Position numbers and translations under genes: made by a program. DNA of 5,904 bases from Candidatus Tectimicrobiota bacterium. Its GTDB lineage: Bacteria; UBA8248. The notes below the pieces were generated by a model, which was not told where the DNA came from, made no database searches, and saw only the letters and a list, made by a program, of their open reading frames with translations. Shown here in pieces: positions 1 to 5,889 of the stretch; the stretch's first letter is position 1; each line of letters begins with the position of its first letter. The stretch covers positions 1 to 5,904 of the forward strand of contig JACPCT010000009.1 of assembly GCA_016184445.1 (NCBI GenBank), in the 5' to 3' direction.

Positions 1-1
1 T

Positions 2-2080
2 CCTTCCTCCGCGTACGCCTTCTTCGTCGGGTCCTCCCTGCGGAGGAAGGCCACCCAGGCCATCCGCCTCGCCTGGACGGCCTTCGTCCTGTTCGGGCTC
101 CCCCTCGCCGGCGTCCTCGGGATCCTGGTCTGGGTGAGCGGCGACATCCCCTCCTCCGGCTCCATCCTGGACCACCGGCCCAGCCTGACCACCTTCGTCT
201 ACGACGCCGGCGGCCGCCTGGTCGGCAGCTTCGCGGCCGAGCAGCGGAGGCTCCTCTCCCTCTCCGAGATCGCCCCCTCCATGCGCCAGGCCGCCGTCGC
301 GGTCGAGGACGAGCGCTTCTACCGGCATTGGGGGGTCGACCCCTGGGGCATCCTGCGGGCGGCGCTCGCCAACCTGCGCTCGGGCGGGATCAGCGAGGGC
401 GCCTCGACGATCACCCAGCAGTTGGTGCGCCTGCTCACGCTGCAGCGCGAGAGGAGCCTCAAGCGCAAGGTGGTGGAGGCCATCGTCTCCATCCGCCTGG
501 AGATGGCCCTGACAAAGGACCAGATCCTGGAGCGCTACCTCAACCAGGTGTACTTCGGCCGGGGCGCCTACGGCGTGGCCGCGGCGGCCCGGACCTATTT
601 CAACAAGGACGCCTCGGCGCTCACGGTGCCCGAGGCCGCGCTCCTCGCCGGCCTCATCCAGGCGCCGGGCCGCTTCCGCCCGTTCGACAACCCGGGTCCC
701 TCCCTGGAGCGCCGGGCCCACGTGCTGTGGCGGATGGAGATGGCGGGCCACCTGACGGCGGGAGAGGCCGAGCGCCTCGCCCAGAGCCCGCTCGACCTCC
801 GGGCTCCGGAACCCGTCCGGATCGGGGGGCATTTCATCGAGCACGTGCGGAGGCAGCTCGAGGAGATGTACGGCTCGGAGCTCGTCTACCGGGGCGGCCT
901 GCGCGTGCACACCACCCTGCGCCTCGACGCCCAGGAGGCGGCCGAGGCCTCCGTCCGCCAAGGGGTCGAGAAGCTCGTGGCGCGGCGCTGGCCCCAGCGC
1001 TCGAAGGAGCCGGGCTGGCGCGCGCCGGAGGCGGCCCTGCTGGCCGTGGACGCCCGGTCGGGCGCCGTGCGCGCCATGGCGGGAGGGGTGGATTTCGGCC
1101 AGAGCAAGTTCAACCGGGCGGTGCAGGCCCTGCGCCAGCCGGGGAGCTCCTTCAAGCCCATCGTCTACGCGGCGGCGGTGGACATGGGTTTCACCCCGGT
1201 GGACTCCGTGCTGGACGCCCCCATCGTCATGGAGGGCGGGGGCCGCGTCTGGAAGCCCGAGAACTACAGCCGCAACTTCCAGGGGCGGCTGAGCCTGCGC
1301 GAGGCCCTCGCCGAGAGCCGCAACACGGCGAGCATCCGCCTCATGGGCGCACTGGGGATGAGCCGGCTCATCGGCTTCGCGCGCAGCCTGGGCATCCGCA
1401 GCGAGATATCGCCCACCCTCTCGAGCGCGCTGGGCGCCTCGGCCGTCACCCTCCAGGAGATGGTGGCCGCTTACTCGGTCTTCGCGGCCGGGGGGATCCA
1501 CCGGGTCCCCTACGCCATCGACCGGATCGAGGACGGCGCGGGGCGCGGGATTTACCGCCACGAGGATCGCCCCGAGCGGGCCATCCGGCCCGAGGTCGCC
1601 TACGTCGTCACCCACATGCTCAAGAGCGTGGTCGAGGGCGGCACCGCCCGGGGCGCCGCCGTGCTGGGGCGTCCCCTGGCCGGCAAGACGGGCACGACCA
1701 ACGAGTTCCGCGACAACTGGTTCATCGGCTTCACGCCCGACCTGGTGGCCGGCGTCTGGCTGGGCTTCGACCTCCCCCAGCCGATGGGCTACGGGGAAAC
1801 GGGGGGGAGGAACGCGGTGCCGATCTTCGTGGACTTCTTCCGGGCGGTGAGCCGGGACATGCCCGTCAAGGATTTCGTCCCGCCGCCCGGGGTGGAGTTC
1901 GTCCGGGTGGACAAGGAGACGGGGCTTCTCGCCACGCGCGTGACCCGCAAGGCCGGCTTCGACGTCTTCGTCCAGGGCACGGCCCCCACCCAGTACGCCG
2001 ACGGCGGCCAGGGAGGGGCGGATGCGTTCTTCCGGGAAGAAGACCTCCCGCAGCGCACCGAGCCGGCCGCCCTGCGCTGA
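2..2080 (+). CDS. Class A penicillin-binding protein, PBP1A type (5' partial)
   Basis: Bifunctional peptidoglycan synthase: a GT51 glycosyltransferase polymerises lipid II and a transpeptidase cross-links the stem peptides, on the periplasmic face of the inner membrane. The frame is open to the left edge with no ATG, GTG or TTG before the GTG at 134. Bases 38-67 encode a basic SLRRK stretch and 68-133 a hydrophobic span, the expected N-terminal anchor. Starting at 134 would delete that anchor, so the true start lies upstream of the window. GT51 motifs follow: EDERFYRHWG (catalytic Glu codon at 305), GASTITQQL (398-424), RKVVEA (from 464) and YLNQVYFGRGAYG (from 536). The transpeptidase motifs are complete: SSFK (Ser codon 1145), SRN (1316) and KTGT (1685). 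It ends soon after the transpeptidase domain, with no long C-terminal extension. The family call is secure; PBP1A versus another class A paralogue is less so. Confidence 0.96.
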   Translation, partial: PSSAYAFFVGSSLRRKATQAIRLAWTAFVLFGLPLAGVLGILVWVSGDIPSSGSILDHRPSLTTFVYDAGGRLVGSFAAEQRRLLSLSEIAPSMRQAAVAVEDERFYRHWGVDPWGILRAALANLRSGGISEGASTITQQLVRLLTLQRERSLKRKVVEAIVSIRLEMALTKDQILERYLNQVYFGRGAYGVAAAARTYFNKDASALTVPEAALLAGLIQAPGRFRPFDNPGPSLERRAHVLWRMEMAGHLTAGEAERLAQSPLDLRAPEPVRIGGHFIEHVRRQLEEMYGSELVYRGGLRVHTTLRLDAQEAAEASVRQGVEKLVARRWPQRSKEPGWRAPEAALLAVDARSGAVRAMAGGVDFGQSKFNRAVQALRQPGSSFKPIVYAAAVDMGFTPVDSVLDAPIVMEGGGRVWKPENYSRNFQGRLSLREALAESRNTASIRLMGALGMSRLIGFARSLGIRSEISPTLSSALGASAVTLQEMVAAYSVFAAGGIHRVPYAIDRIEDGAGRGIYRHEDRPERAIRPEVAYVVTHMLKSVVEGGTARGAAVLGRPLAGKTGTTNEFRDNWFIGFTPDLVAGVWLGFDLPQPMGYGETGGRNAVPIFVDFFRAVSRDMPVKDFVPPPGVEFVRVDKETGLLATRVTRKAGFDVFVQGTAPTQYADGGQGGADAFFREEDLPQRTEPAALR

Positions 2081-2086
2081 GCCGGC

Positions 2087-2094
2087 GAAGGGAG
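2087..2094 (+). promoter_or_regulatory. Ribosome binding site for the lipoprotein gene
   Basis: GAAGGGAG lies 8 nt before the GTG at 2103 and just after the PBP stop. It favours GTG 2103 over the in-frame ATG at 2022, which lies inside the PBP gene. Confidence 0.6.
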
Positions 2095-2102
2095 CGCGGC
2101 GG

Positions 2103-2888
2103 GTGAGCGCGGGGGCTGGGGCGGGGCGTGTCCGGCGGCCGCTCCTGGCGGCCCTCGCCGCGCTGTGGCTCGCCGGGTGCGCCGCCCATCGGGGGGAGGA
2201 GAGGTTCGTCTCCTTCCGCCACGCCTTCCAGGTCCGCCCCCTGCCGGCCGACCCCTGGCGCCGCACCCCGGACGTGGCCAACGTCCTGGCCCTGAACGAT
2301 CCCTCCACCTCCGTCCTCTACTACGACAATCCCTATACCGGCGGGGTGGTCTCGCTGCAGGTGGTCCCGCGCCATTACGGCGGGGAGGCGTCCCTCATGG
2401 ACGAGGTCCGCTACGTCTACCGCCGCATGCTGAGCGCCCCCCACGCCGACATGCGGGCGGTGTCGGAGGGCCGCTTCGTCCCGCTGGACCGCGCGGTCCG
2501 GCTCGGCCGGGAGAAGGGGGCCGAGCGGGGGGAGTTCTACGTGAGCGGCAGCATGGGGCGCCGCCCCACGGCCCGGGCCCGGGAGCTCGAGCGCGAGGCC
2601 ATCGAGGAGCGGCAGCCCTTCGCCGGCCCGCGGACCCGCGAGGAGGTGCGCGAGGAGAGGCGCTACCGCGCCGAGCGCCTGACGCCCGCCTACACCGGGA
2701 ACTACCGCGGCAAGGTCATCGTCTTCCTCCGGGGCGGGAAGCTCTACGAGCTCTACTACATCGACCACGCCCTCGCCTTCGAGGCGGGCCTCCCCGCCTT
2801 CGACGCCTTCGCGGCCAGCCTGGAGTTCCTGCCCGAGGGGCTCCTCCCGCGCGCGTCGGCCTACCTCGGCGGGGGCGGCGGCCGCTGA
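2103..2888 (+). CDS. Putative lipoprotein of unknown function
   Basis: I do not recognise the family. The GTG start at 2103 is chosen because a good Shine-Dalgarno precedes it and because it gives a compact lipoprotein signal: basic RVRR, a short Leu/Ala hydrophobic core, then the lipobox LAGC with the lipidated Cys at residue 26. The in-frame ATG at 2022 would overlap the PBP gene by 59 nt and add 27 residues ahead of the signal. The mature part (about 235 residues) has a Tyr-rich segment (YYDNPYTGG), an Arg/Glu-rich probably helical stretch near residues 157-193, and a C-terminal YELYYIDHALAF...FDAFAASLEFL pattern. That pattern vaguely recalls small PsbP/DcrB-like lipoproteins; the resemblance is weak. 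After the acidic-free lipobox (AAHRG) no Asp+2 inner-membrane retention signal is seen, so outer-membrane sorting is possible. It is probably transcribed with the PBP gene, 22 nt upstream. Confidence 0.82.
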   Translation: MSAGAGAGRVRRPLLAALAALWLAGCAAHRGEERFVSFRHAFQVRPLPADPWRRTPDVANVLALNDPSTSVLYYDNPYTGGVVSLQVVPRHYGGEASLMDEVRYVYRRMLSAPHADMRAVSEGRFVPLDRAVRLGREKGAERGEFYVSGSMGRRPTARARELEREAIEERQPFAGPRTREEVREERRYRAERLTPAYTGNYRGKVIVFLRGGKLYELYYIDHALAFEAGLPAFDAFAASLEFLPEGLLPRASAYLGGGGGR

Positions 2889-2963
2889 GCCTCCTCCTTC
2901 CCGCACGGCGCCGGTTCCGCCTCCGCATCGGATCCCGGCTCACCGGCCAGGTTGCCCAATCCG

Positions 2964-3057
2964 CCCTCTCCCCCTGGGAAAGGGCCGGGGTGAGGGAAGA
3001 TGGATGCACCGATGGTTTTCCCTCGCCCCCCTCTCCCAAGGGGAGAGGGGGGCGAGG
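2964..3057. repeat. Inverted pair of REP-like palindromic units
   Basis: Two related GC-rich units face each other across about 20 bases. The right unit (3021-3057) is a perfect hairpin: 17-bp arms 3021-3037 and 3041-3057 with a 3-nt AAG loop. The left unit (2964-2996), read on the minus strand, begins CCCTCACCCCGGCCC and ends GGGAGAGGG, the same CCCTC(A/G)CCCC...CTCTCCC...GGGAGAGGG plan, less perfectly palindromic. Between them, GGGGTGAGGGAA (2987-2998) pairs with TTCCCTCGCCCC (3018-3029) at 11 of 12 positions, so the units could also pair with each other. An outer 8-bp repeat, ACCGATGG (3008-3015) with CCATCGGT (3067-3074), encloses the right hairpin. From general knowledge, units of this style are dispersed in many copies in high-GC genomes. 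No T-run follows the hairpin, so a standard intrinsic terminator is unlikely. Confidence 0.8.
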
Positions 3058-3149
3058 CACAGTCCGCCATCGGTTTCATGCCTGCCCGAATAGCATCGCC
3101 CGCCGGTTGGGGTAACATGGGACTTCGGCGGGTATTGGGGGAAGAGGAC

Positions 3150-3455
3150 ATGAGCGATTCGGCCCTGAGCAGGCCGCGCACCCGCGGCGAGGTGCTGTGC
3201 CGCGAGGTGGACGACGGCTTCATCCTCTATGATCCCCAGGTAGGGAAGGTCCACTCCCTGAACTCCTCCGCCGCCTACGTCTGGGACCGCCTGGACGGGC
3301 AGCAGTCGCTGGCCGAGATCGCCGAGGGCCTGAAGGCCTTCCCCGGCGCCGGGGGGCGGGACCTGCTGAGGGACGTCCTGGACGCGGTGGAGGGCTTCCG
3401 CAAGGAGGGCCTCCTCCTCCCCCCCGAGGGAGAGGCCGCCCAGAGGCCCGGATGA
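3150..3455 (+). CDS. PqqD-family peptide-binding protein (RRE-like)
   Basis: A 101-residue protein with the PqqD (RiPP recognition element) pattern: an early strand region (GEVLCREVDDGFILYDPQ, residues 13-30), then VHSLNSSAAYVWDRLDG (34-50), the QQSLAEIAE helix (51-59) and a C-terminal helix ending FRKEGLLLPP. Proteins of this fold bind leader or substrate peptides and hand them to modifying enzymes; in PQQ synthesis PqqD binds PqqA. The start at 3150 follows GGGGGAAGAGG (3137-3147). The frame stays open upstream to an ATG at 3000, but that stretch translates the repeat element and adds 50 non-family residues. The stop overlaps the next start as ATGA. First gene of a three-gene operon. Family-level assignment is good; the bound peptide is unknown. 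It resembles the PqqD relatives described beside HprK-related kinases (HPr-rel-A systems), which I infer from gene context. Confidence 0.88.
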   Translation: MSDSALSRPRTRGEVLCREVDDGFILYDPQVGKVHSLNSSAAYVWDRLDGQQSLAEIAEGLKAFPGAGGRDLLRDVLDAVEGFRKEGLLLPPEGEAAQRPG

Positions 3456-4348
3456 GCGCCGAGTCCCCCGCGGCCCTCCAGGTCCACCTGTACGGCTACC
3501 GCCTGCGGGTCACGGGGCCCGCCCCGGCGATCGAACCCATGCGGCCGCTTTTCTACTCCCGGTGCCAGGAGCCCCCCGCCGCTCCCCCCGATGATCTGAT
3601 GGAGGTTCTGCGCGCGGGCTCCGGCTACGAGGTGCGCCAGCCGGGGCGGGGCGCGGTCTTCATGGCGGAGGGCTGGAGCGAGCTGTTCTGGTGGCTGGAC
3701 GAGTGGTTCTTCGAGGCCGCCCTGGAGCGCGCCGACGCCTGCCTCCACATCCACGGCGCGGCCGTCGCGCGCGAGGGCCGGGCGATCCTCCTCATCGGGG
3801 ATTCGCACGCCGGGAAATCCACCCTCGCCCTCCATCTCATGCTCCGGGGCTACCAGTTCATGACGGATGAGACCATCCTGGTGGACCCGGCGAGCCTCGA
3901 GCTGCGGCCCTTCCCGCGGAACCTCGTGGTGCGGGAGGACACGGCGCAGGGGGATCCCGCGATCGAGCGCCTCTGCCGGGAGCGGATGCGGTGCTACCTG
4001 GAGGGCGGCGGCTACGCGCCGCGGTGGTTCATGGATCCGGCCCTTGCCGGCTGCCCCGAGATCCCCGGGTCCGCCCGGGTGGACCGCATCGTCTGTCTCC
4101 GGAGGAAGGAGGGCGGCCCGCCGCTCCTGGAGGAGGTGGGGGCGCGGGCGGCCGTCGAGGACATGCTGCGGCAGCAGAGCAACCTCCGGTGGTATGGGGC
4201 GGCCGCGGGGGTGGACACGATGATCCGCTTGGCGGAGCGGGGGCGGAACCACCGCCTGAGCGCCGTCCATCCCGGCGAGGCGTGGGAGGCGCTGCGGGAT
4301 CACCTGGGGCTGGCCCGGTGCCCGTCCGCGGAGGGAGGCAGCCGGTGA
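3452..4348 (+). CDS. HprK-related P-loop kinase
   Basis: A 298-residue protein whose centre matches the kinase core of HPr kinase/phosphorylase: HIHGAAVAREGRAILLIGDS, with His101-Gly102 at the conserved HG position, Walker A GDSHAGKST (116-124), then LALHLMLRGYQFMTDE with Asp139-Glu140 at the place of the HprK Asp pair. Residues 1-95 do not look like the HprK N-terminal domain, and the C-terminal third (Arg-rich, ending LARCPSAEGGSR) is not recognisably HprK. Such HprK relatives occur with PqqD-like proteins and in lasso-peptide clusters, where one phosphorylates the precursor peptide. A phosphotransferase acting on a peptide or protein presented by the upstream PqqD protein is therefore plausible, but the substrate is inferred only from context. 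The gene starts within the previous stop (ATGA); a weak AGAGG at 3442-3446 and translational coupling probably drive it. No HPr or PTS gene is nearby, so a role in carbon control is less likely. Confidence 0.85.
   Translation: MSAESPAALQVHLYGYRLRVTGPAPAIEPMRPLFYSRCQEPPAAPPDDLMEVLRAGSGYEVRQPGRGAVFMAEGWSELFWWLDEWFFEAALERADACLHIHGAAVAREGRAILLIGDSHAGKSTLALHLMLRGYQFMTDETILVDPASLELRPFPRNLVVREDTAQGDPAIERLCRERMRCYLEGGGYAPRWFMDPALAGCPEIPGSARVDRIVCLRRKEGGPPLLEEVGARAAVEDMLRQQSNLRWYGAAAGVDTMIRLAERGRNHRLSAVHPGEAWEALRDHLGLARCPSAEGGSR
4330..4338 (+). promoter_or_regulatory. Ribosome binding site for the methyltransferase gene
   Basis: GGAGGGAGG lies 6 nt before the GTG at 4345, inside the end of the kinase gene. 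It settles the start: the frame is open back to 3991, but that upstream part is the kinase gene read in another frame. Confidence 0.75.
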
Positions 4349-5469
4349 AGCTGACCGAGTATGCCTGGATGCTCGACGACCCGGTCCGCATCGGGGCATA
4401 CAAGCGGGCGATCTTCCAGACCGTCAAGCCCGGCGACGTGGTGATCGAGATGGGGGCCGGGCTGGGAACCTACAGCTTCTTTGCCTGCCAGGCGGGGGCC
4501 TCCCGGGTGTACGCCATCGAGGATTCGGTGGCCGGCGCCCTGGAGGAGCTTGCTCGCCGCCAGGGGTTCGGGGAGCGGCTCCGGGTGGTCCGGGGGAATT
4601 CCCTCGGCGCCGCCCTGCCCGAGCGGGCGGATTGGGTCATCTTCGAGGACTTCAACAGCGCCTTCCTGGGCGGGGGCCTCGCCTCCGTGGTGCGCGACGC
4701 GGCCGAGCGGTTCCTCGCTCCCGGGGGGGGCTGGATCCCCTCGGCCGCGGAGGTCTGGGCGGCCCTGGTGGAGGTGCCCGAGAGCTGGGGGAGCCTCGCC
4801 CGCTGGCGCCGGGAGGCGGGCCACCTGGAGGGGCTGGACTATGGACCGCTCTCGGGCTGGGTGCTGAATTCCGGGCACAAGGGCCGGTGCGCGCCCGAGT
4901 CGCTCATGAGCGCTCCCCGCCTGCTGCGCCGCTTCCGTCTCGGCGATCCGGGGGAGAGCTACGATTTGAGCGGGGCCTGGGAAGACCCCGCCCGGCGCGC
5001 GGGGAACGTCCATGCCATCTGCGCCTGGTTCCGGCTGGAGCTGGCCGAGGGCGTCTGGCTGGACAACGCCCCGGGGGCGGACGAGACGGTCTACGAGCAG
5101 GAGATCTTCACCCTGCCGGAGGCGCTGCCGGCCGAGGCGGGCGGCGCCCTCCGCTGGTCCCTCCAGTGCATCCCCGAGCGGGAGGGCGAGCAGATGTGGT
5201 GGAAGTGGGGGGCCGAGGCGGGGGGGAAGAAGTTCGAGGGGACGACCTTCGCGGGCTTCCCCCTCAAGCTGGAGGCCCTGGCGGACCGCTCGGCGGAGAA
5301 GGTCCCCCGGCCGGGGCGGCGCCAGGAGATCCTGCGCTTCGTCCTCGACTGCGCGGACGGGAAGCTCTCCCAGGGCGGGATCGCGGAAAAGGTGCGCGCG
5401 GCCTTCCCGGAGGAATTCCCCTCGGAGCGGAAAGCCCTGCGCTATGTCGCGGATGTTTTCAGGAGCTGA
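4345..5469 (+). CDS. PRMT-like SAM methyltransferase with PqqD-like C-terminus
   Basis: A 374-residue class I SAM-dependent methyltransferase of the protein arginine methyltransferase (PRMT) plan. It opens with a PRMT-style MLDDPVRIGAYKRAI (9-23), then motif I VIEMGAGLGTYSFFACQAGA (33-52) and the post-I acidic end YAIED (56-60). WVIFEDFNSAFLGGG (97-111) falls where PRMTs carry the SExMG double-E loop, followed by FLAPGGGWIP (123-132). A beta-barrel-like half follows: VHAICAWFRLEL (222-233), then ETVYEQEIFTLPE (247-259) where PRMTs have the THW loop. The first loop Glu (Glu101) is kept, but the second Glu and THW are not, so arginine may not be the substrate. Residues 325-374 form a separate small domain: RFVLDCADGKLSQGGIAE (331-348) lines up without gaps with residues 42-59 of the upstream PqqD protein, 8 of 18 identical. 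GTG start with GTGA overlap of the kinase stop; last gene of the operon. Confidence 0.85.
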   Translation: MKLTEYAWMLDDPVRIGAYKRAIFQTVKPGDVVIEMGAGLGTYSFFACQAGASRVYAIEDSVAGALEELARRQGFGERLRVVRGNSLGAALPERADWVIFEDFNSAFLGGGLASVVRDAAERFLAPGGGWIPSAAEVWAALVEVPESWGSLARWRREAGHLEGLDYGPLSGWVLNSGHKGRCAPESLMSAPRLLRRFRLGDPGESYDLSGAWEDPARRAGNVHAICAWFRLELAEGVWLDNAPGADETVYEQEIFTLPEALPAEAGGALRWSLQCIPEREGEQMWWKWGAEAGGKKFEGTTFAGFPLKLEALADRSAEKVPRPGRRQEILRFVLDCADGKLSQGGIAEKVRAAFPEEFPSERKALRYVADVFRS

Positions 5470-5476
5470 GACGGAA

Positions 5477-5537
5477 AGGCCGCCCGAATCCTGCGCCAAG
5501 GGAATGGAGCGGAAGGCGGAGAAGAAAAAGGCGGCCT
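5477..5537. repeat. 8-bp inverted repeat between convergent genes
   Basis: AGGCCGCC (5477-5484) and GGCGGCCT (5530-5537) are perfect complements about 45 nt apart, in the gap between the methyltransferase stop and the convergent small gene. On the minus strand the second arm is followed only by a short T-rich stretch. It could be a weak shared terminator, but the long loop argues against it. Confidence 0.25.
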
Positions 5538-5550
5538 GAGGAGGGCGGGC

Positions 5551-5820
5551 CTACTTCCACATGTTCCCTGGGTTGCCCATCCCCATCCCCATCCGCATCG
5601 GCGATTCACCCTGCATCGGGCTCATCATCCGCATCATGGCGTCCATGGGGCTCATCGGGGGGCTCATCGGGCTTGCGGCGTGGGAGGTCGAGACGCCCGC
5701 GACCGAGAGCGAGACGACGGCGGGCGCGGCATAGGCCGTCGTGAGGAGGACCTTGCGGATGAACTCCCGGCGCGTCTGGCCCTGGGGCTGCTCCGGGGTG
5801 GGATGGGGCATATCTTTCAC
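5551..5820 (-). CDS. Small Tat-signal peptide with Met-rich mature region
   Basis: An 89-residue protein of no family I recognise. The N-terminus is a textbook twin-arginine signal: polar n-region, TRREFIRK (16-23), hydrophobic VLLTTAYAAPAVVSLSVAGV (24-43), and a probable signal-peptidase site after STSHA (Ala48). The remaining 41 residues contain 13 Met, four SPM triplets (50-52, 57-59, 67-69, 73-75), an MMRMM core (62-66), an MRMGMGMG run (75-82) and the end NPGNMWK. There is no Cys, and no His in the mature part. Met spaced as MxM and MxxM is a known Cu(I)/Ag(I) ligand pattern, so periplasmic copper binding is one possibility; a substrate of the neighbouring modification operon is another. 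Both are inference. The GTG start at 5820 is preferred over ATG 5811 because AGGAG sits 7 nt before it. It converges on the operon, with 81 nt between stops. Confidence 0.78.
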   Translation of the reverse strand: MKDMPHPTPEQPQGQTRREFIRKVLLTTAYAAPAVVSLSVAGVSTSHAASPMSPPMSPMDAMMRMMSPMQGESPMRMGMGMGNPGNMWK

Positions 5821-5827
5821 TTGGTTT

Positions 5828-5832
5828 CTCCT
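5828..5832 (-). promoter_or_regulatory. Ribosome binding site for the Met-rich peptide gene
   Basis: AGGAG on the minus strand, 7 nt before the GTG at 5820. The in-frame ATG at 5811 would be 16 nt away, too far. Confidence 0.7.
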
Positions 5833-5866
5833 GCGTCTGCTGCCAGCGGCGGGCGCGCAGAACCGC

Positions 5867-5889
5867 TCCTCTTATTAAGATACGTCATT
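5867..5889 (-). promoter_or_regulatory. Possible promoter/operator region
   Basis: The only AT-rich patch in the right end. On the minus strand it reads AATGACGTATCTTAATAAGA, with TATCTT and TAATAA as possible -10-like cores about 50-60 nt before the start of the Met-rich peptide gene. It contains a short palindrome, TCTTA-T-TAAGA (5870-5880), that could be an operator half-site pair. No convincing -35 box at the proper spacing is visible, so this is a weak call. It could equally serve a gene to the right of the window. Confidence 0.25.

Noticed and set aside
1866..2906. Long minus-strand open frame (346 codons) across the PBP tail and lipoprotein gene
   Set aside because: Low-complexity Ala/Gly/Pro/Arg translation opposite two well-supported genes; long antisense frames are expected at this GC content.
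3021..3060. Perfect hairpin as an intrinsic terminator of the PBP/lipoprotein unit
   Set aside because: No T-run follows the stem on either strand; the repeated-unit structure fits a REP-like element better.
3051..3070. Sigma-54-type promoter (GGCAC...GC) before the PqqD gene
   Set aside because: The GG and GC elements are about 2 bases too close, and the rest of the consensus is missing.
3113..3118. TAACAT as a -10 box for the operon
   Set aside because: No matching -35 element at about 17 bases upstream; the single hexamer is not enough.
3000..3149. Upstream in-frame extension of the PqqD gene to ATG 3000
   Set aside because: It translates the REP-like repeat, adds 50 residues unlike the family, and the strong ribosome site points to ATG 3150.
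3991..4344. Upstream in-frame extension of the methyltransferase
   Set aside because: It is the kinase gene read out of frame, Gly/Ala/Pro-rich with no homology pattern; a strong ribosome site supports GTG 4345.
3275..4399. Minus-strand open frame (374 codons) opposite the PqqD and kinase genes
   Set aside because: No motif or ribosome site, and it lies opposite genes with clear family motifs.
4300..5499. Minus-strand open frame (399 codons) opposite the methyltransferase
   Set aside because: Antisense shadow; the composition is biased and no domain pattern is seen.
5504..5539. Eleven-codon frame MERKAEKKKAA after the methyltransferase
   Set aside because: Too short, with no clear ribosome site or known leader-peptide pattern.
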